From Kitasatospora cineracea (lineage in GTDB: Bacteria > Actinomycetota > Actinomycetes > Streptomycetales > Streptomycetaceae), in assembly GCF_003751605.1 (NCBI RefSeq), contig NZ_RJVJ01000003.1, forward strand, positions 372,001 to 436,000: 64,000 nt of DNA, given 5' to 3'. The first letter of the stretch is position 1. Each line of letters opens with the position of its first letter. Positions 16,237 to 25,800 of the stretch are shown one piece after another. The notes beneath the pieces are model-generated. The model was not told the DNA's origin and did not search any database. It saw nothing but the letters and a program-made list of their open reading frames with translations. Position numbers and translations under genes: made by a program.

Positions 16237-17754
16237 CTACGGGGTCGGGAGGTAGTCGAACCAGTCGAAGGCGACGGTGCCCTCGGTGGCGTACATGCCG
16301 ATGACGCGTCCGGTGAAGCCGGCGGCGACCTCGGTGGAGAGGTAGCGGCCGTCCAGTTCGGCGAGCGGTCGGGCGCCGGGGGTGTCGGGGTCGTCGAGCC
16401 AGCAGGCGACGGTGTCGGGGCCGAAGGGTTCGGTGCCGGCGAGTTCGGCGGACGGGGGCACCAGGTCGGTGGTGCGGACGGTCACGGTCAGGGTGAGCGG
16501 GCCGGGCGGTACCGGGCGGCGGGCCAGGGTCTGCCGCAGCGGCCCGATCCGGGCGACGACGCGGACCTCGCCCGCGCCGGCCTCCAGGTCGTAGTGGTGG
16601 GCCTCGTCCAGGCGCACGCTCAGGCCGCCCCGGCCGGTGCCCGGGTCGATCCGGGCGGAGGCGCGGCAGTCGTGGTGCTGCTGGCGGCGGCCGACGAAGG
16701 TGTGGCCGGGGCGGTCGAGGGTGGGGCCGGTGGCGGTGAGGGAGAGCCGGCCGGGGGGATCGGTCAGCGACCAGGAGCCGGCGGGGCGGGCGTGCGGGGA
16801 GATCCAGTGCGGGGCGAGTTCGGGGGAGTCGAAGTCGTCGCGGACGGGCGGGGCGGGGAGGGGGTGCCAGGCGCCGCCGGGGGCGGGGTGCCGTTCGGCC
16901 ACCGGCGCGACGACCGGCCAGCCGTCCTCGTCCCAGGTCACGGGGGTGAGGAAGGTCTCCCGGCCGAGCACGTGGTAGTTGGGGGAGAAGCCGCGCGGGC
17001 GGGTGCCGAGCAGGACCATCCACCAGCTGCCGTCGGGCGCGGTGACCAGGTCGCCGTGGCCGGTGCTCTGGACCGGCCGGTCGGTGCCGCTCGCGGAGAG
17101 CACGGGGTTGGCGGGGGCGCCCTCCCAGGGGCCGCGCGGGGAGCGGGCGCGGGCGATCGAGACGGCGTGGCCGCGTTCGGTGCCGCCCTCGGCGATCAGC
17201 AGGTACCACCAGTCGCCGATCCGGTACAGGTGCGGGGCCTCGGGCCACTTGAGGCCGGTGCCCGACCAGGTGGGGAAGGGCCCCTCCAGCACCTCGCCGG
17301 TGTCCGGGTCGATCCGGGAGAGGTGGATGCCGGGGGCGGTGGAGGCGGCCCAGCAGGTGCCGTCCTCCTCCCAGGCCAGGTCCGGGTCGATCCCGGGGAG
17401 GTCGATCCGGACCGGGTCCGACCAGGGGCCCTCGGGCCGCTCCGCGGTCACGATGAAGTTGCCGCCCGCGGTGACGTTGGTGCAGATCACCCGGAACCGG
17501 CCGTCGTGGTGACGGATCGTCGGCGCGTACAGGCCGCGCGAGGCGGTGCTGCCGGGCAGCGGCAGCGGCAGCTGCCCGGGGCGGTCGAGCACGTTGCCGA
17601 GCTGCCGCCAGTGCACCAGGTCCCGGCTGTGGAAGAGCGGCAGCCCGGGGACGTACTCGAAGCTGGAGCACACCAGGTAGTAGTCGTCGCCGACCCGGCA
17701 GACGCTCGGGTCGGGGTGGAACCCGGGGATCACGGGGTTGTCGTACGTCCGCAC
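16237..17754 (-). CDS. GH43 beta-xylosidase / alpha-L-arabinofuranosidase (intracellular)
   Basis: 505 residues, no signal peptide. The five-bladed GH43 propeller fills residues 1-310. Asp15 in HPDPS is the expected general base, Asp123 in GIDPD the pKa modulator and Glu172 in KWPEAPHLY the general acid. Residues 320-505 form the beta-sandwich typical of two-domain GH43 xylosidases. The enzyme removes xylose or arabinose from short imported oligomers. It is the last gene of a five-gene operon (binding protein, two permeases, GH51, GH43), 70 bases after GH51. The start is GTG 17754 after GAAAGG. Xylosidase versus arabinofuranosidase activity cannot be settled from sequence. Confidence 0.9.
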   Translation of the reverse strand: MRTYDNPVIPGFHPDPSVCRVGDDYYLVCSSFEYVPGLPLFHSRDLVHWRQLGNVLDRPGQLPLPLPGSTASRGLYAPTIRHHDGRFRVICTNVTAGGNFIVTAERPEGPWSDPVRIDLPGIDPDLAWEEDGTCWAASTAPGIHLSRIDPDTGEVLEGPFPTWSGTGLKWPEAPHLYRIGDWWYLLIAEGGTERGHAVSIARARSPRGPWEGAPANPVLSASGTDRPVQSTGHGDLVTAPDGSWWMVLLGTRPRGFSPNYHVLGRETFLTPVTWDEDGWPVVAPVAERHPAPGGAWHPLPAPPVRDDFDSPELAPHWISPHARPAGSWSLTDPPGRLSLTATGPTLDRPGHTFVGRRQQHHDCRASARIDPGTGRGGLSVRLDEAHHYDLEAGAGEVRVVARIGPLRQTLARRPVPPGPLTLTVTVRTTDLVPPSAELAGTEPFGPDTVACWLDDPDTPGARPLAELDGRYLSTEVAAGFTGRVIGMYATEGTVAFDWFDYLPTP

Positions 17755-17824
17755 GGGGCGGGTCCTTTCGACGGGCCGCCGGTCTCGACGGGCTGCCGGC
17801 TGCCGTTGCTGCCGTTGCTGTCGT

Positions 17825-19324
17825 TCAGCCGAGGGCGATCGCCGTCCACGACACCGGGGGCAGTTCGACGGTGAGCACGCCGTCGGCGAGGGCGGCGCCG
17901 GTGTTCGCGGTCGGGACGACCCGGAGCGGGTCGGCGAGGGTGTTCTTCGCGTACGGGTCGGCGTCGGCGAGGGTGAGCGCCTCGGTGATCCGGGTCGCGG
18001 CGAGGCCGTGGAGGTCGATGGTGACCTGCGCGTTCTCCGTCAGGTCGCGGTTGACCAGGAAGACCGCGGCCCGGTCCCCGTCGACGGTGGCGACGGCGTC
18101 GACGAGGGACGCCTCGCCGTGCCGGGCCGTCAGGTACGTCGGCGCGTCGATCACCGGGCGGAGCACCTCGCCGGAGGCGAGCCGGCTGGTGATCGAGAAC
18201 GGGTGGAAGGTGGTCTGCCGCCAGGCGGGGCCGCCGGGCTCGGTCATGATCGGCGCGATCACGTTGACCAGCTGGGCCAGCGAGGCCGAGGTGACCCGGT
18301 CGCTGCGCTTGAGGAGCGTCATCAGCAGGTTGCCGACGACCACGGCGTCCGCCACCGTGTAGACGTCCTCCAACTGCCGTGGGGCGTGCCGCCACTCGTC
18401 GTTGACCTCGTCGGACGCCTTGTGCTCCTCCAGGTACCAGACGTTCCACTCGTCGAAGGAGATGTTCATCCGCTTCTTCGACTGCCGCTTGTGCCCGACG
18501 TGGTCGGCGGTGGCGAGCACGGTGTCGATGAAGAACTCCATGTCGACCGACGAGGCCAGGAAGGAGCCGAGGTCGCCGTCGTGCACCTGGTAGTAGGCGT
18601 GGCAGGAGACGTAGTCGACGTAGTCGTAGCTGTGCTCCAGGACCGTGCGCTCCCAGTCGCCGAAGGTCGGCATGCCGGAGCCGGAGGAGCCGCAGACGAC
18701 GAGTTCGAGGTCCTGGTCGGCGGCCTTCATCGCGGCGGCGGTGCGGGCGGCGATCTTGCCGTAGTCGTCGGCCGTCATGAAGCCGGTCTGCCAGGGCCCG
18801 TCCATCTCGTTGCCCAGGCACCACATGCGCACGTCGTGCGGCTCCGGGGTGCCGTTGGCGATGCGCAGGTCGGAGAGCGCGGTGCCGGACGGGTGGTTGG
18901 CGTACTCGAGCAGGTCCAGGGCGGGCAGGATGCCGCGGGTGGCGACGTTGACCGCCAGCATCAGTTCGGAGCCGGTGAGCTTGAGCCACTTGGCGAACTC
19001 GTCGAGGCCGACCTGGTTCGACTCCAGCGAGTGCCAGGACAGGTCGCGCCGCACCGGGCGCTGCTCGCGCGGGCCGACCGAGTCCTCCCAGCGGAAGCCG
19101 GAGACGAAGTTCCCGCCGGGGTAGCGGACGGTGGTGGTGCCGAGCTCCCGGACGAGTTCGACGACGTCCGTCCGGAAGCCGTCCTCGTTCGCGGTCGGGT
19201 GGTCCGGTTCGTACAGGCCGGTGTAGACGCAGCGGCCGAGGTGCTCGACGAACGAGCCGAAGGTGCGGCGCCGGACGGGGCCGACGACGGCCCGGCGGTC
19301 GAGTCCGATGTGGGCGCGGGGCAA
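17825..19324 (-). CDS. GH51 alpha-L-arabinofuranosidase (intracellular)
   Basis: 499 residues, close to the GH51 norm, without signal peptide. Glu173 in LGNEMDGPWQ is the expected acid/base and Glu292 in ISFDEWNVWY the nucleophile. The N-terminal RYPGGNF and C-terminal beta-sandwich are also typical. It cleaves terminal arabinofuranose from arabino- and arabinoxylo-oligosaccharides in the cytoplasm. The start is TTG 19324, supported by GAAAGGA seven bases upstream. It follows the second permease of the CUT1 transporter by 37 bases, which ties the imported sugar to arabinosyl oligomers. Confidence 0.93.
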   Translation of the reverse strand: MPRAHIGLDRRAVVGPVRRRTFGSFVEHLGRCVYTGLYEPDHPTANEDGFRTDVVELVRELGTTTVRYPGGNFVSGFRWEDSVGPREQRPVRRDLSWHSLESNQVGLDEFAKWLKLTGSELMLAVNVATRGILPALDLLEYANHPSGTALSDLRIANGTPEPHDVRMWCLGNEMDGPWQTGFMTADDYGKIAARTAAAMKAADQDLELVVCGSSGSGMPTFGDWERTVLEHSYDYVDYVSCHAYYQVHDGDLGSFLASSVDMEFFIDTVLATADHVGHKRQSKKRMNISFDEWNVWYLEEHKASDEVNDEWRHAPRQLEDVYTVADAVVVGNLLMTLLKRSDRVTSASLAQLVNVIAPIMTEPGGPAWRQTTFHPFSITSRLASGEVLRPVIDAPTYLTARHGEASLVDAVATVDGDRAAVFLVNRDLTENAQVTIDLHGLAATRITEALTLADADPYAKNTLADPLRVVPTANTGAALADGVLTVELPPVSWTAIALG

Positions 19325-19361
19325 GTGGGGGTCCTTTCAACGGTCGGCGCGGGGCGCGGGT

Positions 19362-20204
19362 TCAGCCCTTCACGGCACCGGTGAGGCCGCCGACGATCTT
19401 CCTCTCGAAGGCGGCGAAGAAGGCCATCGCGGGCAGCATGGCGAGGGAGGTGAAGGCGAGCACCTTCGCGGTGTCCACGGAGTACTGCGAGGAGAACGCC
19501 TGGACGCCGAGCGGCAGGGTGAAGTTCGCCTGCGAGTTCAGCACGTACAGCGGCAGCACGTAGTTGTTCCAGCTGTTGATGAACGCGAGGATGCCGACCG
19601 TCACCACGCCGGGGCGCGACAGCGGGACGACCATCCGGAAGAAGAACCCGAGCCGGCCGGTGCCGTCGATCGCGGCGGCCTCCTCGATCTCCCTCGGGAT
19701 GGCGCGCAGGAACGGGACCAGGATGATGACGGTCATCGGCAGGCCGAAGGCGATCTGCGGGACGATCACGCCGAGCAGGTTGTCGACCAGGCCGAGGTCC
19801 TTGACCACGATGTACAGCGGGGTGATCGCGATGACCAGCGGGAACATCAGGCCGGCCGCGAACAGCGAGTACATCGCCCCCTTGAGCCTGAAGTCGTAGC
19901 GGGCGAGCACGAAGCTCACCATCAGGCCCAGGAGCACGGTGCCGACGGTGCTGGCGAGCGCCACCACGAGGGAGTTGGCGAACTCGCCCCAGAACGTCAC
20001 CGACTTCAGGACGTTCAGGTAGTTGCTCACCACCCAGGGCCCGGGCAGGCCGGCCGGGCTGGTGCTGATCTGCGCGTTGGTGCGGAACCCGCCGAGCACG
20101 ATGTAGAGCACCGGTGCGACGCAGATCCCGATGAACAGCAGGGCGACGAAGTAGGTGAAGGGGTTGCCCCACTTCTGCGGCCGGTCGGCCGTCCGCGCGC
20201 GCAT
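19362..20204 (-). CDS. Carbohydrate ABC transporter permease (CUT1, MalG type)
   Basis: 280 residues with six membrane helices. The EAA loop (REIEEAAAIDGTGRLGFFFRMVVPLSRP, near residue 190, read in parts) is that of a MalG-type subunit. The start codon overlaps the stop of the upstream permease (TGATG), so the two are translationally coupled. No ATPase gene is nearby; Streptomyces CUT1 systems usually share MsiK, encoded elsewhere. Confidence 0.9.
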   Translation of the reverse strand: MRARTADRPQKWGNPFTYFVALLFIGICVAPVLYIVLGGFRTNAQISTSPAGLPGPWVVSNYLNVLKSVTFWGEFANSLVVALASTVGTVLLGLMVSFVLARYDFRLKGAMYSLFAAGLMFPLVIAITPLYIVVKDLGLVDNLLGVIVPQIAFGLPMTVIILVPFLRAIPREIEEAAAIDGTGRLGFFFRMVVPLSRPGVVTVGILAFINSWNNYVLPLYVLNSQANFTLPLGVQAFSSQYSVDTAKVLAFTSLAMLPAMAFFAAFERKIVGGLTGAVKG

Positions 20205-21229
20205 CAGGAGGCTCCTTCGGTGATGGCACCCTGCAGGTCGCGGCGCAGCAGGAAGCGCTGGTAGAGCAGTGCGACGACGAGCGAAATCAGGAACATCACG
20301 ACCGCGATCGCGCTCCCGTAGCCGTAGTTGCCCGCGTTGCGGCCCTGGCCGACCATGTAGATCGCCATGGTCGAGGTGCCCGCGGTGCCCGCCACGTACG
20401 GGCCCCAGATGATGTAGACGAGGTCGAACAGCTGCAGCGAGCCGATGATCGACAGGAACGCCCAGATCCGGATGGTCGGCCCCAGCAGCGGCAGCGTGAT
20501 GCGCCGCTGGATCTGCCAGTACGAGGCGCCGTCGATCTGGGCGGCCTCGGAGAGCTCCTCGGGGATCGACTGCAGGCCGGCGAGCATCAGGATCACCGCG
20601 AAGCCGATGTACTTCCACGAGATGATGCCCAGCAGCGTCCAGATGGCCAGCTTCGGGTCGGACAGCCAGTCGGCCTGCAGGAAGCCCAGGCCGAGGTGCC
20701 GCAGCAGGTCGTTGAGGGCGCCGCTGCTCTGGAGCATCAGGCTCCAGCCGGTGCCGACGATGACCTCGGAGACCACGTACGGCACGAAGATCAGGACGCG
20801 GATGGCCGAGCGGCCGCGGATCCGCTGGTTGAGCAGCAGCGCGAGGCCGATCGCCAGCGGGCCCTGGACGGCCAGCGAGAGCACCAGGATCACGCCGGTG
20901 TGCCACAGCACCTGTTGGAACGCCGGGTCGGTGAGGATCAGCTTGTAGTTGTTCAGGCCGACCCAGTCGGTGGGCGGACCGTAGCCGTGCCAGCGGTAGA
21001 AGCCGTAGAACGCGGCGAGTGCCACCGGGAAGATCACGAACGCCAGGAAGACGAGGATCGCCGGTCCGGACAGGACCGCGATCTCGAACCGCAGCTTGGC
21101 ACGGCCGCGCCGGCGGCGGGTGGCCGCCGGCGGCGGAGCCGGGCGCGCGGCCGCGGCCGCGTTCCCGGCTCCGGGCGTGCCCTGCGACTGGTGGCCGTCG
21201 GCCGGCTCAGCGCCCAGGGTGTTGCTCAT
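20204..21229 (-). CDS. Carbohydrate ABC transporter permease (CUT1, MalF type)
   Basis: 341 residues. A 45-residue Ala/Pro/Arg-rich cytoplasmic leader precedes six membrane helices. The EAA motif (ELSEAAQIDGASYWQ) sits near residue 240. It forms the membrane channel with the MalG-type partner, whose start overlaps its stop. The binding protein ends 11 bases upstream, so the three genes form one tight unit. Confidence 0.9.
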   Translation of the reverse strand: MSNTLGAEPADGHQSQGTPGAGNAAAAARPAPPPAATRRRRGRAKLRFEIAVLSGPAILVFLAFVIFPVALAAFYGFYRWHGYGPPTDWVGLNNYKLILTDPAFQQVLWHTGVILVLSLAVQGPLAIGLALLLNQRIRGRSAIRVLIFVPYVVSEVIVGTGWSLMLQSSGALNDLLRHLGLGFLQADWLSDPKLAIWTLLGIISWKYIGFAVILMLAGLQSIPEELSEAAQIDGASYWQIQRRITLPLLGPTIRIWAFLSIIGSLQLFDLVYIIWGPYVAGTAGTSTMAIYMVGQGRNAGNYGYGSAIAVVMFLISLVVALLYQRFLLRRDLQGAITEGAS

Positions 21230-21240
21230 CGTGTGCGCAC

Positions 21241-22536
21241 TCAGCCCTTCGCGGCGGCGGCGTTGGTGTCCTTGGCGATGTCGGCCCCGCCGCCCTTGCC
21301 GGCGAACAGGTTCACCACGGCGGTGTTCATCGCGTTGCCGACGTTCTGGCCGTACTCGGTGTCGAGGAACAGCACCGAGTAGGGGGCCTTGTTGAAGGCC
21401 TGCAGCGCCGAGACGTTGTAGGGCTCGGTGACGCCCGCCTGGGCCTCCTTGTTCACCGGGATGGCGACGAACGCCTTGGCGTACTCCTTCTGCTGGTCGG
21501 TGGTGACCAGGAAGCGCAGGAAGTCGAGGGCCTCCTTCGGCGCCTTCTTGGACAGCGAGAACCCGTCGAGGCCGCCCATGATGGCGGCCGGGTCGCCCTG
21601 GCCGCCCGGAACGGCGGGGAAGGGGAACCAGCCCAGGTCGGGGAGCGGCTTCTGGTCGGGGGTCAGGCTGGCGATCACGCCCGGGTTCCAGTTGCCCATC
21701 AGCTCCATGCCCGCCTTGTGGTTGGCGATCAGGCCCGCGGACGAGCCGGCGCCCTGCTGCGAGGAGGTGGTCAGGAAGCCCTGCTGGAAGGGCTCGACCT
21801 TCAGGAACGAGGCGAGGTCCTCGCCCGCCTTGGTCCAGCACGGGTCGTCGAACTTCAGCGACTGGGCGGCCTTCTTCAGAGTGTCCTGGCTGCACTCGCG
21901 CAGGGCGAAGTTGTAGTACCAGTGCGCGGCCGGCCAGGCGTCCTTGGCGCCGACCGCGATCGGCGCGACGCCGATCGCCTTCAACTTCGCGACGGCGTCC
22001 TGCAGTTCGGGCATCGTGGTGGGCGGCGCGGTGATGCCGGCCTGCTGGAACAGGTCCTTGCTGTAGTAGACGCCCTCGGGCTGGGTGTCGACCGGCATCG
22101 CATAGGTCTTGCCGTCGATCGTGTACCCGGCGATGCCCGCCGCGCCCGCGTTCGCCTTGTCGGCGTCGGTGAGGTCCAGCGCCTGGACCTGGCCGGCCTG
22201 GACCATGGCCTGCATCTTGCCGCCGCCGCGCTGCAGGAAGATGTCCGGCGCGGAGCCGGAGTTGAGCGCGGTCTGCAGCTTGCCGTCCAGGTCCTCGTTC
22301 TGGATCGTCTGGATGTTGATCTTGACGTTCGGGTGCAGGGCCTCGTACGCCGCCCCGGCCGCCTTCCAGTACTCGGCGCCCGCGCCGGGCTGGGCGTTCT
22401 CCCAGAGGGTCAGCGTCACCTTGCCGTCGGACGAGCCGCCGCTCCCGCCGCCGTCGCTGCCGGCGCAGCCGGTGACGGCGAGCGTGATGCCCAGGGCGAT
22501 CGCGGCGGCCGCCGTGCGGCGGGTCTTTCTCGTCAT
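21241..22536 (-). CDS. Extracellular sugar-binding lipoprotein (CUT1 family 1)
   Basis: 431 residues. The lipoprotein signal peptide ends in LAVTGC with Cys24 as the lipidated residue. A Gly/Ser linker follows, then a family-1 solute-binding fold. A hydrophobic block with LGWFPFPAVPGG and the GLDGFSLSKKAPKEA motif are typical of BxlE/CebE-like oligosaccharide binders. The two permeases, GH51 and GH43 downstream make xylo- or arabino-oligosaccharides the likely ligand. A promoter and possible operators lie 170-270 bases upstream. Confidence 0.9.
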   Translation of the reverse strand: MTRKTRRTAAAAIALGITLAVTGCAGSDGGGSGGSSDGKVTLTLWENAQPGAGAEYWKAAGAAYEALHPNVKINIQTIQNEDLDGKLQTALNSGSAPDIFLQRGGGKMQAMVQAGQVQALDLTDADKANAGAAGIAGYTIDGKTYAMPVDTQPEGVYYSKDLFQQAGITAPPTTMPELQDAVAKLKAIGVAPIAVGAKDAWPAAHWYYNFALRECSQDTLKKAAQSLKFDDPCWTKAGEDLASFLKVEPFQQGFLTTSSQQGAGSSAGLIANHKAGMELMGNWNPGVIASLTPDQKPLPDLGWFPFPAVPGGQGDPAAIMGGLDGFSLSKKAPKEALDFLRFLVTTDQQKEYAKAFVAIPVNKEAQAGVTEPYNVSALQAFNKAPYSVLFLDTEYGQNVGNAMNTAVVNLFAGKGGGADIAKDTNAAAAKG

Positions 22537-22704
22537 CGTGGGACTTCCTGTTCTGTCGTCGTCGCCGGGGGCACCGGGGTGGGAGTACGCGAAGTGAGGG
22601 CACGTCAGGCGGGGGTCGCCGCTGCTCCTGCGGTCCGGCCGGGGGGTGGGCGGACCGGTCTGACCGGGCGTGAGGCGGTCGGCAGGGCGGCTCGAATGCT
22701 GGAG

Positions 22705-22734
22705 AGTATGTGCTCGGCGCGGAGCGATCGTCAA
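22705..22734 (-). promoter_or_regulatory. Probable promoter of the CUT1-GH51-GH43 operon
   Basis: On the minus strand TTGACG (22729-22734) is separated by 18 bases from CATACT (22705-22710). The leader would be about 160 bases. A TTTCCGAAA element (22742-22750) lies just upstream of the -35 box. Confidence 0.5.
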
Positions 22735-22789
22735 TAACTTGTTTCCGAAAAGCTTGCGAAAGTTGCGGCAGATTACGGCCGGATAACAC

Positions 22790-22808
22790 CGAAACATTTC
22801 GAAGTTCG
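22790..22808. promoter_or_regulatory. Putative operator with CGAA-N-TTCG element
   Basis: CGAAACATTTCG (22790-22801) is followed by the overlapping CGAAGTTCG (22800-22808). From memory, a CGAA-N-TTCG repeat was described as the BxlR site of xylobiose-transport operons in Streptomyces. The site lies in the divergent region 22537-22895 between the transporter operon and the secreted GH43 gene. No BxlR gene is in the window. Confidence 0.4.
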
Positions 22809-22834
22809 CGGCCCGGAGAGTCCGCGCATGAGGC

Positions 22835-22863
22835 TTGACAGGGTTTGTTAGCGCTAACAATAT
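22835..22863 (+). promoter_or_regulatory. Promoter of the secreted GH43 gene
   Basis: TTGACA (22835-22840), a 17-base spacer and CAATAT (22858-22863). The spacer holds the TTAGCGCTAA operator, so a bound repressor would block RNA polymerase directly. Confidence 0.6.
22845..22860. promoter_or_regulatory. LacI-family operator, perfect 16-bp palindrome
   Basis: TTGTTAGCGCTAACAA is a perfect palindrome lying inside the promoter spacer of the GH43 gene. The 14-base core TGTTAGCGCTAACA recurs exactly at 45635-45648, upstream of the GH10 xylanase. Confidence 0.85.
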
Positions 22864-22895
22864 GGTGCGCCAACTCCCTCCACCCAAGGATGCCC

Positions 22896-25800
22896 ATGTA
22901 CGGACGCCGACTCAGAACCACTCGTCGCAGAGCCGCGGCGATCGCCGCGGCCGCCGCCCTGCTGGCCCCCGCCCTGGCCGCCGGCCTGCTCGCCGGGGCG
23001 GCCCCTGCCGGGGCGGCCGCCCCGGAGCTCGTCGCCAACGGCGGCTTCGAGAACGGCCTGGCCGACTGGTCGGCCAACCACGGCAACCCCACCGACGGCG
23101 CGGCGCTGTCGCTCACCCCCGACGCCTACTCCGGATCCGCCGCCGTGCTCGTCACCGGCCGGAAGACCACCGGCTCCGGTCCGATGCAGGACGTCTCGGG
23201 CAAGGTGAGGGCCGGTCACAGCTACACCGTCACCGCGCGGGTCAAGTACGACGACCCCGCCGCCCCGGCGACCAAGCAGTTCTTCGCCACCATGCACTAC
23301 GGCGGCGCCACCTACACCAACCTCGGCACGGTGACGGTGCCCCGCGGCCAGTGGGGGCTGGTCCGGGGCACGTTCACCGTCCCGGCCGGACAGGACGTCA
23401 GCACCGCGCAGCTCTTCCTGGAGACCCCCTGGGTCCAGGACCCGGCGAGCGCCCCGGCCGCCAACCTGATGGACTTCGCGGCCGACGACGTCTCGCTGAC
23501 CGAGGCGGACTCCTCGGCGGCCCACCCGCCCGGCCACGCCGCACCCGCCAAGGCCGTCGGCAACGCCAACCCCCTGATGGACTACCAGTACGGCGCCGAC
23601 CCGTGGGCCATGGTCTACGACGGGCGCGTGTACGAGTACCTGACCTCGGACGGCTCGTCGTACGACGCGAACGGCGACGCCGTCCAGTCGTACGAGCACG
23701 ACGCCGCGGGCAACGTCAAGGACAACGGCTACGGGCAGATCAAGACGCTCACCGTCATCTCCTCCGCCGACCTGGTCAACTGGACCAACGAGGGCCAGGT
23801 CAAGGTGGCGGGCGCGCCCGGCGCCGCGAAGTGGGCCGCCAACTCCTGGGCCCCGGCGGCCGCGCACAAGACGGTCGGCGGCAAGGAGGAGTTCTTCCTG
23901 TACTTCGCCAACAGCGGCGGCGGCATCGGCGTGCTCACCGCCGACTCGCCCACCGGCCCGTGGACCGACCCGATCGGCAGGCCGCTGGTGAGCCCCGCGA
24001 CGCCCGGCACCGCCGGCGTGGTGTGGATGTTCGACCCGGCGGTCCTGGTCGACGACGACGGCTCGGCCTACCTCTACTTCGGCGGCGGCGTGCCCACCGA
24101 CGGCACCGACCACCCGCGCAGCACCCGGGTGATCAGGCTCGGCGACGACATGGTCAGCACCGTCGGCACGGCCGCGACCATCGACGCGCCCGCGGTGTTC
24201 GAGGACTCCGGGATCAACAAGATCAACGGCAAGTACTACTACAGCTACTGCACCAACTTCAGCCACTCCGGCACGATCGACGGCCACGCCATCGGCTACG
24301 GCAACATCGCCTACATGGTGTCCGACAGCCCGACGGGCCCCTTCACCTACCAGGGCGAGATCCTCGGCAACCCCGGCTCCTTCTTCGGCGCGGGCGGCAA
24401 CAACCACCACGCGATGTTCGAGTTCAAGGGCCGGACCTACATCACCTACCACACCCAGACCGTGCAGTCGGCGCTGGTCGCCGGCGGCTCCCTGGACAAG
24501 CCCCACGGCTACCGCTCCACCCACATCGACCAGGTGACGGTCAACGCCGACGGCTCCATCGCGCCGATCACCGGCACCTACCGGGGCCCGTCCCGGCAGG
24601 GGACGCTCGACGCGCACCGCCGGATCGAGGCCGAGACGATCGCCTGGGACTCCGGCATCCAGGACGCCTACGACCCCGCGTCCGGCATCCGGGTGCTGCC
24701 GATCGGCGCCGAGAGCAGCGGTGAGCAGAAGCTCACCGACGTCAACGACGGCGAGTGGACCGCGCTGGCCGGCGTCGACTTCGGTTCGGACGGCGCCACC
24801 GCCCTGGCCGCCGACGTGCTGCCGAAGGCCGGCGGCCGGATCCAGGTCCGCCTCGACCACCCGGACGCCACCGGCACCCCCGTCGGCACGCTGACCGTCC
24901 CCGCCGCCTCCGCCTCCGCGGGCGCCTGGACCGAGGTCCGCACCGACCTGACCACCCGGGTGACCGGCACGCACGACGTCTTCTTCGTCGCCGAGGGCAC
25001 CGGCACCGGCGAGCTGTTCGACGTCGACGACTGGCGGTTCGGCTCCGACCGCACCGCCCCCGCCGTCACGGCCCGCACCACCCCTGCGGCGCCCGACGGG
25101 TCGGACGGCTGGTTCACCGGCCCGGTGGCCGTCGACCTGTCGGCCACCGACGACTCCGGGGTCGCGGGCGTCGAGTACCGCCTCGGCGAAGGGAGTTGGC
25201 AGCCCTACCGCGCTCCGCTCGCCCTGCCGGAGGGCACCACCGAGCTCGGCTACCGGGCGACCGACACCGCGGGCAACACCAGCGAGGAGGCCCGCCTCAC
25301 CGTCAAGCGGGACGCCACCGCCCCCACCGTCACCGCCCGGCTGCCCGAACCCGACCTGGGCCACCTGTACGAGGGCTCCGCGGCCCTCACCCTGACGGGC
25401 GGGGACGCGGCCTCCGGCATCGGCTCGTTGGAGTACGCCCTGGACGGCGGCGGCTGGCAGCCGTACACCGGCACCGTCGCCGTCGACGCCCCGGGCCGGC
25501 ACGCCGTCGCCTACCGGGCCACCGACCGGGCCGGCAACCGCAGCGCCACCGGCACCGCGACCGTGGACGTGGTGCCGGAGTGCACCCGCACCGTCACCGG
25601 GCACAGCCGCAGCGCCCTGGTCGTCTCCGCCGGGACGACCTGCGTGAAGGACGCGGAGGTCGGCACCGTCACGGTGGTCGACGACGCGGCCGTCCTGGTC
25701 GTGGTCGACAGCGCGGTCCGCGGGCCGCTGAACGTCCACCGGGGGAACACCGTGGTGGCGGAGGACAGCACCTTCGCCGGGAACGCGACGCTCTCCGGCA

